A stretch of 64,000 bases of DNA from Hemileia vastatrix (Eukaryota > Basidiomycota > Pucciniomycetes > Pucciniales > Zaghouaniaceae): the NCBI GenBank assembly GCA_030280995.1, contig JASXTE010000011.1, positions 22,879,817 through 22,943,816 on the forward strand, read 5' to 3'. The notes beneath the pieces are model-generated. The model did no database searches. It was given only the letters and a program-made list of their open reading frames with translations, and was not told the DNA's origin. The translations under genes and the position numbers were made by a program. Below are positions 42,061 to 52,219 of this stretch, piece by piece. Positions within the stretch are counted from its first letter, which is position 1. Every line of letters starts with the position of its first letter.

Positions 42061-42289
42061 AAAAAATATTTACTGGTTAAAAAAATGTCAAAAAAAAATT
42101 TTTTTTCTTAAAAAATAAACAAAAACTCACATAATTTAAATTAAAAGACCTTAAATATTTTCTGCAAATAATTAATAAGAATAATTATTACTTTACTTGA
42201 ATTTGAGGAGTTTTTTTTTGTTAATTCTGCACAAAAAAAAATGTTAAAAGAAGTTGTAAAACTTTTCTGTCAATTTTTTCATTAATCCC
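42061..42289. other. AT-rich spacer in Harb-2
   Basis: Low-complexity A/T-rich sequence between the dioxygenase gene and the palindrome; matches the position of 15960-16505 in Harb-1. No gene seen. Confidence 0.5.
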
Positions 42290-42745
42290 TTTTTGATCCC
42301 CTTTCCCCCGTTGTAAAACTTTTAAAAAGCCCATTCCAAACTGTATCTAAACCCCAATTAAATCTCTCAAAACCTCTCTAAAACCCCCTCAAACCCCCCT
42401 ATAACCCCCTGGAATCCTCCCCCCCCTCCTCAAACCCCTCCAAACCCCCTAAAACCCCCCCTCAATCCCACCCTAGACCTGCTTCAACCTCCCCCCTAAA
42501 TACTCATATAATCTTTTTTTAATGAACAATTAGCTGGGGTTTTAAGATGGGGAATAGGGGGGGGGAGATTGAAGCGGGTTGTAGGGGGTTTTAAGGGGGT
42601 TATAGAGGGGACCAGAGGGGGAGTTTGAAGTATGTGTAGGGGGGTTTGAGGGAGTTGTAAGGGGAGGAACGGGAGGTTTAGAGGCAGATAAGGAGGTAAA
42701 AAATGTGGGGAAAGGTGGGATAATGACCAGGATGAGGAGGGATAA
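42290..42745. repeat. C-rich/G-rich palindrome in Harb-2
   Basis: The C-rich arm (42300-42500; units such as AAACCCCCCTATAACCCCC) and the G-rich arm (42545-42745; units such as GGGGGTTATAGAGGGG) are imperfect complements around an AT spacer. It occupies the same place between dioxygenase and transposase as the palindrome in Harb-1. The 86-codon Pro-rich antisense frame here is a by-product. Confidence 0.8.
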
Positions 42746-43139
42746 CAAGGGGATTATGGAGATAAAAAAATAAGAAAAGAGGGAGAGCAAGAGAAAGAAC
42801 AAAAAAAATAGTAAACTTAACCTTGAAAACCAGAAAAAGAACCACTTACAAAAAAAAGATTACAGAAAAAAAAATTATAATTAACAATCAAAAAATAAAT
42901 AAAAAATGAATAAAATAACTTACCTGGAGAGATGAGATGAGAAAATAAATTAAACCACTTTTTTTGAGGGATTTTTGAGGAGAAGAGGAAAGAAGGTGAA
43001 AAAAAACAAAAGATACAGGGAGAAAGAGACTTTCACTGAAAATTCAAAATAAAAGTCAATATGAAAAAATAAAATTAATAAATCAAGAGAATAATACATG
43101 CAACTTGATTGTTTGAAGAGTATTAAAAAAATTAAAAGG
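42746..43139 (-). other. Spacer downstream of the Harb-2 transposase
   Basis: A-rich sequence; the minus-strand donor-like CCAG|GTAAGT at about 42921 is followed by sequence matching 17360-17430 in Harb-1 (TGAGATGAGAAAATAAA, TGAGGGATTTTTGAGGAGA). It suggests a conserved transcribed, spliced leader for the dioxygenase gene. No coding frame. Confidence 0.5.
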
Positions 43140-44732
43140 GTTTTGTTGAGCAAAGTTGGAGTATTATTGGCATAATTATGGAGCCTATCCCGGTTGGAAA
43201 TATGATTAATAGTAGATAAAAATGAAATGAATTTTGTAATAATTCAAGAAAAAGTTGCTTAATATCCCAATTTTCCAGTGTGATTGTAAGAATTTTCACC
43301 TGTATGCTAGTAGTTTGAGAAAATGAAGTTTTAGATATAGTGGGAGGTGTTTCAACGTTTTCATCTTCATACAACTCTAACCATTTATCTTTGAGATCAG
43401 CAAAGAGGTTATGAAGTATATTGCAGCACAGAATTCATTTAATCATTGCCTCCATTTTGGATTTATTTCTAATAAGACTTCTTAATTCCCTTAAGCTAGA
43501 AAAATGACTTTTCAAGACTCCAGTCACCCCTAAAAATCAAGTGGCACCTGCTAGCAGGTGCATATCCCTATAGTCAGCTTTGATTTAAGAGTAAATTTGA
43601 TTTGATGTTGTGCAAGCTAGTGTGCTCATTTTTCAGTGTACAGTCTTTTCCAGAAGAATTACAGCTGAGCTGAAATTCAGTTAAGTCAAAGATAGGGATT
43701 GGCACCTGCTATTAGGTGCCCATGTTTTTTTTCTGGTGAGTAGAAAATTCAATATGGACTCTTGGATTTTCCAAATGATTGTTGAACTTGGCATTTTGAC
43801 TGTATTCAGATGCCTCTCCACAAAAATCAGAAAGTTCATATTTTCTATTCACATAAGCAGAGTCTTCCAGAAGATACAGATCTTCATTGAAGAATTTTTC
43901 AGGTTCTTTTTGTAATTTGCATTCTTTGAAAGATGTAGGAGTCATGAAATGAACCAGGATATCCAGCAAAGAAAGATATAAAATTTTTTCACATCACATA
44001 TAAGCTGACCATAAATTGAATATCTATAGAGAAGATATAGTTGCTTGTTTTAGTATGAAAAAGAAAGAATTGAATTAAAAATAAGCTAACTCTTTTTACA
44101 ATCATAGTAATTGTTTCCACCTTGAGCAGGTTTCTTACTTAAAGGAATAGTAGTATCATCAACAACACCAATGCATCCTGGGACTCCCTCTTCTTGCATA
44201 AACTGAGATGATTCAAGTATCTCTTCTTTAATTGGCCAGGTAAGAAGTTTACATTCCAAGGATTTGATAGCAGTGATGCATTGTTTTGTATAAGTGTCAA
44301 CAGAGCCATACCCTAAATAAAAGACATTTTCCAAACATTTCAAGGCAGCTGCGTTAACATTGGAAGGCAAATGACATAGTGTGATGGCCAATTGAATTGA
44401 AGGATTATGTTGTGGTTTTTGAGAATTATTGTGAAATACAGGGTGGTCCTGAATAAGCTCAAGAAATTTAAGGAAACATTCCTGAGAAGTCCTGAATGAC
44501 TGTCTAAAAAATGGGTACAGATAGGTTAAGAAGGGTTTGGATGGTTCACTTGGGGGGAGGAAGTAATTGAGGCTTTCTAAGAAGAATGTAGTGTTTTATG
44601 GCAATTTTGGATAAAAAATAAAATCTTCTTTAAGATCAGAATCAGAATTGCAATCAGAGTCCAAGAGGAGATCAAGAGCTATGAAAGTTATTGCTTGATG
44701 TAGCTTATAACAATTTAAGAGTGAGGAAGGCA
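43140..44732 (-). pseudogene. Harb-2 PIF/Harbinger transposase, broken
   Basis: It starts at ATG 44730-44732 (PSSLLNCYKLHQAITFIALD). Blocks, across frameshifts: HPIFHNNSQKPQHNPSIQL, VNAAALKCLENVFYLGYGSV, GCIGVVDDTTIPLSKKPAQG (first Asp), LYLLEDSAYVNRKYE (second Asp), NPRVHIEFSTHQ (the Glu), then a 180-bp MITE insertion, LKSHFSSLRELRS and CNILHNLFADLKDKW. All three DDE residues can be seen, but frameshifts near 44560 and 44085, stops and the MITE destroy the gene. It is closely related to the N-terminal fragment in Harb-3. Confidence 0.87.
43542..43722. mobile_element. ~180-bp MITE with palindromic ends inside the transposase
   Basis: The left end contains GCACCTGCTAGCAGGTGC, a perfect 18-bp palindrome; the right end contains GCACCTGCTATTAGGTGC, a near palindrome. 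Beyond these, ATCCCTATAGTCAGCTTTGA pairs with TTAAGTCAAAGATAGGGAT as longer inverted repeats. The element interrupts the transposase just after the catalytic Glu block. Confidence 0.75.
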
Positions 44733-45022
44733 TGACTCTTATATAGTATAAAAATGTAAATGATATACAATGTTTATAGTTATAAAGTGTTATGCTGTGG
44801 AGTGCTGTGTATGAGTGGGATGATGCTGACAAATCATTGAAGTGGGACGTTATGGTGAAATCTGCACTTTTGGTTGAGAAAGTGCAGATTTGAGTGAATT
44901 AAGTGATTTATTTCATTTTGAAATCTACCAGTGTTGGGGCTAGTATATTTCAGAAATACGCACTTAAATAAGTGCAGATTTGGTCAAATTTAAGTATGGA
45001 TTTTGCAGAACTGACACCCCCT
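44733..45022. repeat. Right terminal and subterminal region of Harb-2
   Basis: It matches, inverted, 58340-58647 of Harb-3. It holds AAGTGCAGATTT-type motifs at 44880, 44960 and 44970 (counterparts of AAATCCGCACTT) and ends GAACTGACACCCCCT. It presumably also contains the transposase promoter. Confidence 0.8.
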
Positions 45023-45039
45023 ATTATCAACAAACCAAA

Positions 45040-45328
45040 AAAATTCAGCAGCCCTCTGACAAATGGAATATGGTGTATCAGCTGACATCACAGATGAATA
45101 CATTTAAATTGGTTCTAGAACTGTAATTGAATGTTTTATATTTTTTGTTAGAGATGTGACAGAAATATATTGTTCTGAATGTCTTTGACCTTCAAACCCT
45201 GAAGTGCTAAAAAAATTTTTAAGAGAATTTGAGGATTGAGACTTTCCTGGCTGTAAATTAAGCTTGGATGGAACACACTGGACATGGAAAAACTTTCCTG
45301 CTGCATGGGCTGGCCAGTATCAGGGTAA
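45040..45328 (+). pseudogene. Fragment of a second Harbinger transposase type (Plant_tran-like)
   Basis: In one frame, with two TGA stops, the sequence reads PEVLKKFLREFED, FPGCKLSLDGTHWTWKNFPA and AWAGQYQG, then a donor-like GTAAGT. The core DxxHWxWKNxPxAWxGQYQG is the signature of the DDE endonuclease family PF04827. This is a different lineage from the DDE_Tnp_4-type transposase of Harb-1 to -3. Only about 95 codons remain. Confidence 0.7.
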
Positions 45329-45771
45329 GTAAGGAACAAGTGTCAATGTTTGATCATTATTCTACCAGTATTTACTATTACATATTCAAACACTTATACT
45401 CATTTATATATATTTATATATTTACATATATTCCATCTTATATATATATATATTTAGTTTCCATTACATTTATTTTCTTTTACTTGACCTAACCTAACCT
45501 AGGTATATAGCACTACTATATATGAGTGAGGAACTGTGTGTAGTTCTTCATTCACTTTTCTTATTCTTATCTCTTACTTATATTTTATTATTTGTATAAT
45601 ATTTCAAAAGTCCTTCATTTATCTCTCTGTCCCAGTCCAAGTCCTAGTTGTCCATTTGTCCACCTAGTCCATTGAGTCGCAAATCTAATATAGTTTTTAT
45701 TCATCAGGGTTATGGGCCCAGAGCCCCAGCTATCAAATTAATTCTGGCTACTCCTGCTTCAGCCTGACTTT
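45329..45771 (+). repeat. Probable Copia-3 5' LTR and leader
   Basis: This AT-rich stretch precedes the gag start. TTATGGGCCCAGAGCCCC at 45711-45728 could be the primer-site region, since copia primer sites follow the 5' LTR and precede gag by a short leader. The LTR boundaries cannot be fixed because the 3' LTR is absent. A CCTAACCTAACCTA stretch occurs at 45487-45500. Confidence 0.4.
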
Positions 45772-46686
45772 ATGTTCCTCCAAGACAGCTCTAACTTCTC
45801 TGAAATCAAAGGAATTGAAAATTTCAATGATAAAAATTACAGCACATGGAAAACTGACCTTAAATATGCCTTAACTGTATGAAACTTGGATCAATTCCTT
45901 GAGGAGGACTTTCCAATACCAACCAATCCCAAGCTCCTACCCATCTTTAGATTGAAAAAGTGACAAACTAATACAATTATTAAGATGTTCATGGACAGAG
46001 CCAATCAACATAAATTTATAATTGATGACAACACTGTAGAAACTGCCAAATTATGGACTCTAATCAAAAATCCTTACGCCTCCAAGTCAAACCAAAATTG
46101 TTCCTACATCATAAATGAATTATTCAAGATAAAATTTACTGAAAGTAATCTTCTTACCTCTATGGACAATTTTAGAAGCACTATTAAATTACTTTGTGAT
46201 GTGGCTCCTGACTTGTTTAAAGAAAATCTTTTATCCTATATAATGGCAAATTATATGCTCAATCTTTTACTGGACTCTTATCAAAATGCTGCAACTATCA
46301 TCCTAAGCAAATATGACATTACAAATCAAAGACCCACCATTGAAAGTATATTTGCCGATATTGAAGCTGAAATTACGCTGTGAAAAGTTTTAAATTCATC
46401 TGGGACAACTACTGGGACTGTCTTCACAATGGACTCTAAAGCAAAACATCTCTGTTCTAGAGGAAAAAATAATCCTTTGGCTCCTCATTCCAAAGCAAAC
46501 TGTTTCTATTTCCACCCTGAAAAAAGGGAAGAATTTCTTAAGCGGAAAGAGGATAGAGAATCTAAATACAACAACAACCAACACAAGGTACTAACTGTCT
46601 TCTCCAAATTACCTGATAACTACGCCATTTTGGACAGTGGTGCATCATTTTCAATCTTTAATAAACAATCATCAAATTTTTCTTAG
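45772..46686 (+). pseudogene. Copia-3 gag and protease fragment, broken
   Basis: A single frame from ATG 45772 shows IKGIENFNDKNYSTWKTDLK (the Gag/UBN2 start), NELFKIKFTESNLLTSMDNF, CSRGKNNPLAPHSKANCFYF (a C..G..NP..H....C knuckle seen in rust copia elements), then NYAILDSGASFSIFN (protease DSGA). It is cut by TGA at 45880, 45961 and 46381 and by TAG at 46684, after which homology ends. The order gag-protease is that of Ty1/copia. RT and integrase are missing. Confidence 0.85.
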
Positions 46687-47162
46687 GCTTGCAATCCTAA
46701 GACAAATTTGAAAGAACATTTTAATATTATTTATTATTTTCTATTTATTTTTCTAAAATTATTGCTTTTACTTTCCTTAGTTTTCATATTTTTTTACATC
46801 CTTTTTTCACTATTATTCATCCCTTGTACTCCTAGGCATTTATTACTTTATGAGTTTCAGCTTGTTAGTCTTTATGAAAGTTTTTAATTGGTCTCTTTAT
46901 TGTAGTGTGAAGTAGTTAGTGCTTTTATTAAATAAATATAAGTTTTTTGTTAAAATTTTGTTTCTATATGGATATGATTCTGGAGGTGTGAGAAAGATAA
47001 ATGGGAAGAAAAGAAAAGTTATATAGAAACTTTTCCACTGCTATAAAGGAAGCTGAATTGCCTTTCCATTTCCCTTCCAGGGGAGAATGGCTGAGAGAAA
47101 TTAATAGAATCAAAAAAGAAAAGATTAATATAACATATCATACACATCAGCTAGACTATATT
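46687..47162. other. AT-rich spacer without a gene
   Basis: T-rich sequence to 46960, then a purine-rich part. A 72-codon frame at 47001 shows no motif. The last five bases ATATT are the target duplication of the next solo LTR. Confidence 0.55.
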
Positions 47163-48409
47163 TATTGGCCACTACATCTAGAAGAAGGAGAAGAAGAAGT
47201 AAAAGAAGGAAAGGGATGAAAGGATGGTATGATAAAAGAGGAGAAAAAAAGAAAGGAAGTGACAAAGATATAAAGTTTTATATAGGACTAATGATGTTGG
47301 GTAAAAGACTTATAATAGTAAGTACTTTTTATTTCTCTCTGTGTAAATATCAATCACTAATAATTATAATACTCTTAATGCAACCTTTAGATAATTATTT
47401 AATAGTTAAAGGAGCTGAGACACTTCAAAAGTAAAAAATAATAATAATATTTAAAGTATGTTAAGGTAATGTAAGTGATGGAGCTGAAGGGGATTATCCA
47501 AGGCCCTTTTATAGGCAAGGAGTCCTCTGAAGCGCCATAAATTTGTAAATACAGAGTGAGAACATAATTAAACAAGAAAATAAAAGAACAAAATTTAAAC
47601 TTGGTAATTGAGAGAAAAACATGAAACATATAATTAAATCCCCAAAGAAGAAGTAAATTTTCCCACACTAAATTCCCAACCCAGTTAATCAAAATATTGA
47701 GTTACTACATAGATTTGTAACAATAGAAACTGTGAGTAATTTATCTACAATAGTCATTACAATGAGTCTTAAAAATGGTTTTAATTGAATGGATACAATT
47801 ATGTCATTTTGATGCAATTATTTATGTAATCAATTTAAACCCAAAACAGAAATTAGTAAATTGTTTTAACTATTACATTTGAGTAATAACTAATTTAAGT
47901 GAAACAAGTAATTAATTTAATGAATACCAATTAAAACTAAGTATTTTAATTTATTTTATTAAGTATGTTTTTTAACTTATTTAATAAATTTTCTGACACA
48001 ATTAAGGGCCAAAAAAGCGCCTAATATTTATGGATTATAACATATGAGAATTTTAATTTAATATACAATTTTGATTAATTAAATTTTAATTACATTATAA
48101 TTTTAATTTTTCAATTGTAATTATAATAAATGGTTATAATTAATTTATTATTAATTTATTAATATTAAATACATAAAAAATGTGCCATGATTTATAGAAT
48201 ATGATATATATTATGTTTGATGTAAGTGTATAAATAATTTATTTAATAATAAAATTAATATAATACTTATTTTACTTAATTTTAATAAAATGTTTATATA
48301 ATTTTATCATGTAATAAAATATTGCTTTAAATGCATAAAATAAATCAATATATTCCCTCTAACAAAATATTATATAATTTACTAGGCTCCTGAGACACCC
48401 TGGCTGACA
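47163..48409 (-). repeat. Solo LTR 1 (Gypsy-1 family)
   Basis: It is 1247 bp, from TGTCAGCCAGGGTG at 48409 to GGCCAATA at 47163 on the minus strand, flanked by ATATT on both sides (47158-47162 and 48410-48414). A perfect 5-bp duplication proves integrase-mediated insertion followed by LTR-LTR recombination. It matches the Gypsy-1 LTRs, including the TATA region (near 47505) and AAAAAAGCGCC at 48012. Confidence 0.9.
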
Positions 48410-48415
48410 ATATTC

Positions 48416-48612
48416 ACACTACAATAAATGTTTGTTTTGTCTAGGGGTGCAAAAATGGTGCAACAATTACGCAACAGTTATGTAACAATTGTTTTTGGCA
48501 CTTCAAGGTCATAGGTGGGTCTTAAGTGCAAAAAAACAATTTTTTTGTAACTGTTGCACAACTGTTGCGTAATTTTTTCACCCCATGGTAAAACAAACAT
48601 GTGCTTTAGTGT
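48416..48612. mobile_element. Palindromic ~197-bp MITE, copy 2
   Basis: CACTACAATAAATGTTTG at the left pairs with CAAACATGTGCTTTAGTG at the right. Inner GCAACAATTACGCAACAG pairs with CTGTTGCACAACTGTTGCG. It is about 75-80% like copy 1 at 22001-22190 by eye. Confidence 0.82.
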
Positions 48613-49019
48613 CATGGAAATATAAAGCTTTTTCAATTTTTTGACTCAAAATATCCTTCTTATTAATTTCTGATTTATGTTTTAATTTATTATTTTTTTT
48701 CTTTTAGATTTTTCTTATTTAAAGTCACTTTTTTAATTTAATTTTATTTGATATTTTTATTTTTTTTGTTTTTTTAATTTTTTCAATTTTTAATAATATG
48801 GTTTTTTAATCTTTTAAATTATAAATTTTTGGGTTTTTAATTTTTGTGTTTTTTAATCTTTTTAATTTTTTGTTTTTTAATTGTTTTAAATTTAAATTTT
48901 TTTTGTTTTTTAGACTTTTTAATTTCTAATTTAATTGTTTTTTAATCTTTTTTATTTTTAATTTAATTTATTTTTTGTTTTAGTTTTTAAGTTTTTTTGT
49001 TATTTTTTTATTTTCTTAT
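48613..49019. repeat. T-rich low-complexity sequence left of solo LTR 3
   Basis: Repeated TTTTTAATTTTT and TTTTTTGTTTTTTAAT phrases. It resembles decayed satellite like that right of 51352, suggesting that solo LTR 3 inserted into a T-rich array. Confidence 0.6.
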
Positions 49020-51351
49020 TATTGGCCAGTCATCTAGAAGAAAGAAGATATAGAGAAGAAGAAGAAGGAAAAGGAGGAAAGAAACAAAAGAGGAGAAAAA
49101 TATAATTGTCAGCCAGGCTGTACCAGGAGCCCAGTAAAACTTATGTAAAGTCATTGGACCTGAAAGAGGGCAAAAATTTATGCTTTTTATGTATATAAAT
49201 TAATATTTTATTGCATAATAAAATTAAGTACAAATTACCTTATTAAATAAAATTAAAATAAGGGTTATATTTATTTTATTATGTTATTAATTATATACTA
49301 TTAAAATAAACATAAATTATATTATATTCTATAAAATTTGGGCGCATTTTTATGTATTTAAATAATTATAAAATAATAATTAATTAATTATAATATTATA
49401 TTATACTTATAAGGCAAAATGTTGACTTATAATATTATTAATTAATTATTAGACCCTTATAATAATTTATACATTATTATCTTGATTTTTGGGCGCTTCT
49501 GTGGCTCAAAATTATGTAATTAAATTTATTAAAACATTTAAACTAATTACATTCTCATATTTTAATCTAAAATAATTACTTATATTAATTGTATGAATTA
49601 AAATAGTAATATATTACATTCCACTTTAAAATAGTACTGCATAATACTTATTTTAAATTACATTAGTTATTTTTTATATGTCTTGTACTTATTTATGCGT
49701 AATATCCAGGGGGAATTAATACTGGTGAAATATTGACTACTGCATTTTAACAAATTAGTACATTTTTGATTTCTCACCCCTTACATTTACTCATAAATTA
49801 TTGTATTTACTTTTGTGGCGCTTCAGAGGGCCCCTTGGCTATATAAGGGCCTTGGGAACCCCCTTCAGCTGCATCATTTACATACTTACAATAAACTTAC
49901 ACTTATATATTTTTATACACATATTAATTCTTTTTCTTTTAACTAGTAATACATTTTAGTTGAAATAAAATAAATAAATACTATATACAAGATCTTAAGG
50001 TTGCGGTAAGAACATTAAACTATAATAATTGACATTTGTGCATTGAATTTAAAACACTTACATTACAATAACATTAAGACTACTCACCTTATATATTAGA
50101 TCCTTTTCCCTTATCTGTGTCCTTCCCTCTTTTCCTCTTTCCATTCTTTATCTTCTTGTGTTCTTTTCTCCTTTTTCTTCTTTCTTATTCCACCTTCTAG
50201 ACAACCGCGCCAATAATAATGATGATAACTAAGAGACTAGACAGGAGTGGAATGACTGAAGTGGGAGGATATAAATGTGAAAGTACTTTATTTTCTCTGA
50301 GATCCCAACACAATATCTAATATTAAAAGGATTCTTAATTCAACCTATAGATAATATATAGTTTTTAATTTTAAAAAAGGCCAGTTCCAGAATAAAATTT
50401 AAAAAGCTAATATATTATTTGTAATTATTTTATAAAAAAAATAAAGATTTGGTGTAATTAATTATAGTGATAAATGATGGGGCTTCAGGGGATTAATCAA
50501 TGCCCTTATATAGGCAAAGGGCCCTCTGAAGCGCCATATACATGTATATAAAATGTGAGAAATAAGATAAAATAAAATAAAATAAATGTAACAAGAATAT
50601 ACTATTGAAGCTGAACAAGTAATTAAAAACATGAGTAAGAGCCCATTTCCCACCAATTATAACCCAGAAACTGTAACAAAATTAAGTGGGACATTAAATT
50701 AGTTTGAAACAAAAAGAATCTAACCATTTTAATTTAAAAGAAGTTTTTCAATGATTAAGGGAAATAGTCATTTTTAAGTGAAACAAAAAGTATACTATTT
50801 TTTTTGAAAAATTTTTATGTAAGTAATTAATTTAGTATAAAACATGAATAAATAATTGTTTTAATCTATTTCATTAATGTAATAACTATTTTGAGTCAAA
50901 AAAAATAATTAATTTAATGTGATTACTAATTTAAAATAAAAATATTAATATTTTTTATTAAGTAAGTGTTTTAACTTAATTAATAATTTATCTGACACAT
51001 TTAAGGGTCAAAAAAGCGCCCAAAATTTATGCATTATAAGATATGTATAAAATTATTTAATAATTATATATAATTAAGTATTTAAAAATTTAAAATTATT
51101 AAATACATTTAAAAGTGCTCATACTTTATAGAATATAATGTATTATTTATTTATTTAATTGTATATACAATTTATATAGTAATAAACTTCATATAACTCT
51201 TACTTTAATTTATTATTATGAGTTAGTTATGTAAATTTATTGTTTAATATAATCTTAATTTACATACATAATTTAAATAAACATTTGCCCATTTTGAAGT
51301 CCAACAAAATATTATAACATTTATTGGACTCCTGGTATAGCCTGGCTGGCA
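49020..51351 (-). repeat. Solo LTR 3 (Gypsy-1 family), interrupted by solo LTR 2
   Basis: The right part (51351 down to 50221, starting TGCCAGCCAGGCTATACC) and the left part (49106-49020, ending GGCCAATA) form one minus-strand LTR of about 1.2 kb once 49107-50220 is removed. Flanks are CTTAT (49015-49019) and GTTAT (51352-51356), a one-mismatch 5-bp duplication. The purine-rich 3' block CTAGAAGAAAGAAG matches the other family members. Confidence 0.85.
49107..50215 (+). repeat. Solo LTR 2 (Gypsy-1 family), nested in solo LTR 3
   Basis: Runs from TGTCAGCCAGGCTGTACC to CGCGCCAATA, 1109 bp, plus strand, flanked by perfect ATAAT duplications (49102-49106 and 50216-50220). It is in the opposite orientation to its host LTR. 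A TATATAAGGGCC promoter block lies at 49838-49850. Confidence 0.9.
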
Positions 51352-52219
51352 GTTATTATGTAATTTTGTAATTTTGTTATTTTGTAATTTTGTAATTTTG
51401 TAATTTTGTAATTTTGTAACTTTGTTATTTTGTTATTTTGTTATTTTGTTATTTTGTTATTTTGTTATTTTGTTATTTTGTTATTTTGTTATTTTGTTAT
51501 TTTGTTATTTTGTTATTTTGTTATTTTTTTATTTTGTTATTTTGTTATTTTGTTATTTTGTTATTTTGTTATTTTGTTATTTTGTTATTTTGTTATTTTG
51601 TTATTTTGTTATTTTGTTATTTTGTTATTTTGTTATTTTGTTATTTTGTTATTTTGTTATTTTGTTATTTTGTTATTTTGTTATTTTGTTATTTTGTTAT
51701 TTTGTTATTTTGTTATTTTGTTATTTTGTTATTTTGTTATTTTGTTATTTTGTTATTTTGTTATTTTGTTATTTTGTTATTTTGTTATTTTGTTATTTTG
51801 TTATTTTGTTATTTTGTTATTTTGTTATTTTGTTATTTTGTTATTTTGTTATTTTGTTATTTTGTTATTTTGTTATTTTGTTATTTTGTTATTTTGTTAT
51901 TTTGTTATTTTGTTATTTTGTTATTTTGTTATTTTGTTATTTTGTTATTTTGTTATTTTGTTATTTTGTTATTTTGTTATTTTGTCATTTTGTTATTTTG
52001 TTATTTTGTTATTTTGTTATTTTGTTATTTTGTTATTTTGTTATTTTGTTATTTTGTTATTTTGTTATTTTGTTATTTTGTTATTTTGTTATTTTGTTAT
52101 TTTGTTATTTTGTTATTTTGTTATTTTGTTATTTTGTTATATTGTTATTTTATTACTTTGTGATTTTTTTATTTTTTTACTTTGTTATTTTTTTATTTTG
52201 TTATTTTGTTATTTTGTTA
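51352..52219. repeat. Satellite 1: 8-bp TTATTTTG array
   Basis: About 100 copies of TTATTTTG run almost without change from 51422 to 52140, preceded by TAATTTTG variants (51361-51420) and followed by decaying units. Because 8 is not a multiple of 3, all three plus-strand frames read the same eight-residue cycle (LLFCYFVI), producing long open frames that are not genes. Confidence 0.97.

Larger units (their letters stand above)
24498..45022 (-). mobile_element. Harb-2: three-gene Harbinger-type transposon split by Gypsy-2
   Basis: The outer ends are inverted: AGGGGGTGTCAGTTCTAGCA at 24498 and TTTGCAGAACTGACACCCCCT ending at 45022. From the right end on the minus strand: transposase (44732-43140), palindrome (42745-42290), Tet-like dioxygenase (about 42030-40880, resuming 27887-27832). 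From the left end on the plus strand: helper DNA-binding gene (24837-26270), then tandem repeats (26560-26710). Gypsy-2 (27888-40877) sits inside the dioxygenase gene, and removing it restores collinearity with Harb-1. Without Gypsy-2 the element is about 7.5 kb. Flanking bases are AAT and ATT, so only a TA duplication is certain. Confidence 0.83.

Noticed and set aside
45487..45500. CCTAACCTAACCTA, telomere-like
   Set aside because: Only two to three units of a 5-bp phrase, not the TTAGGG hexamer, and within a probable LTR.
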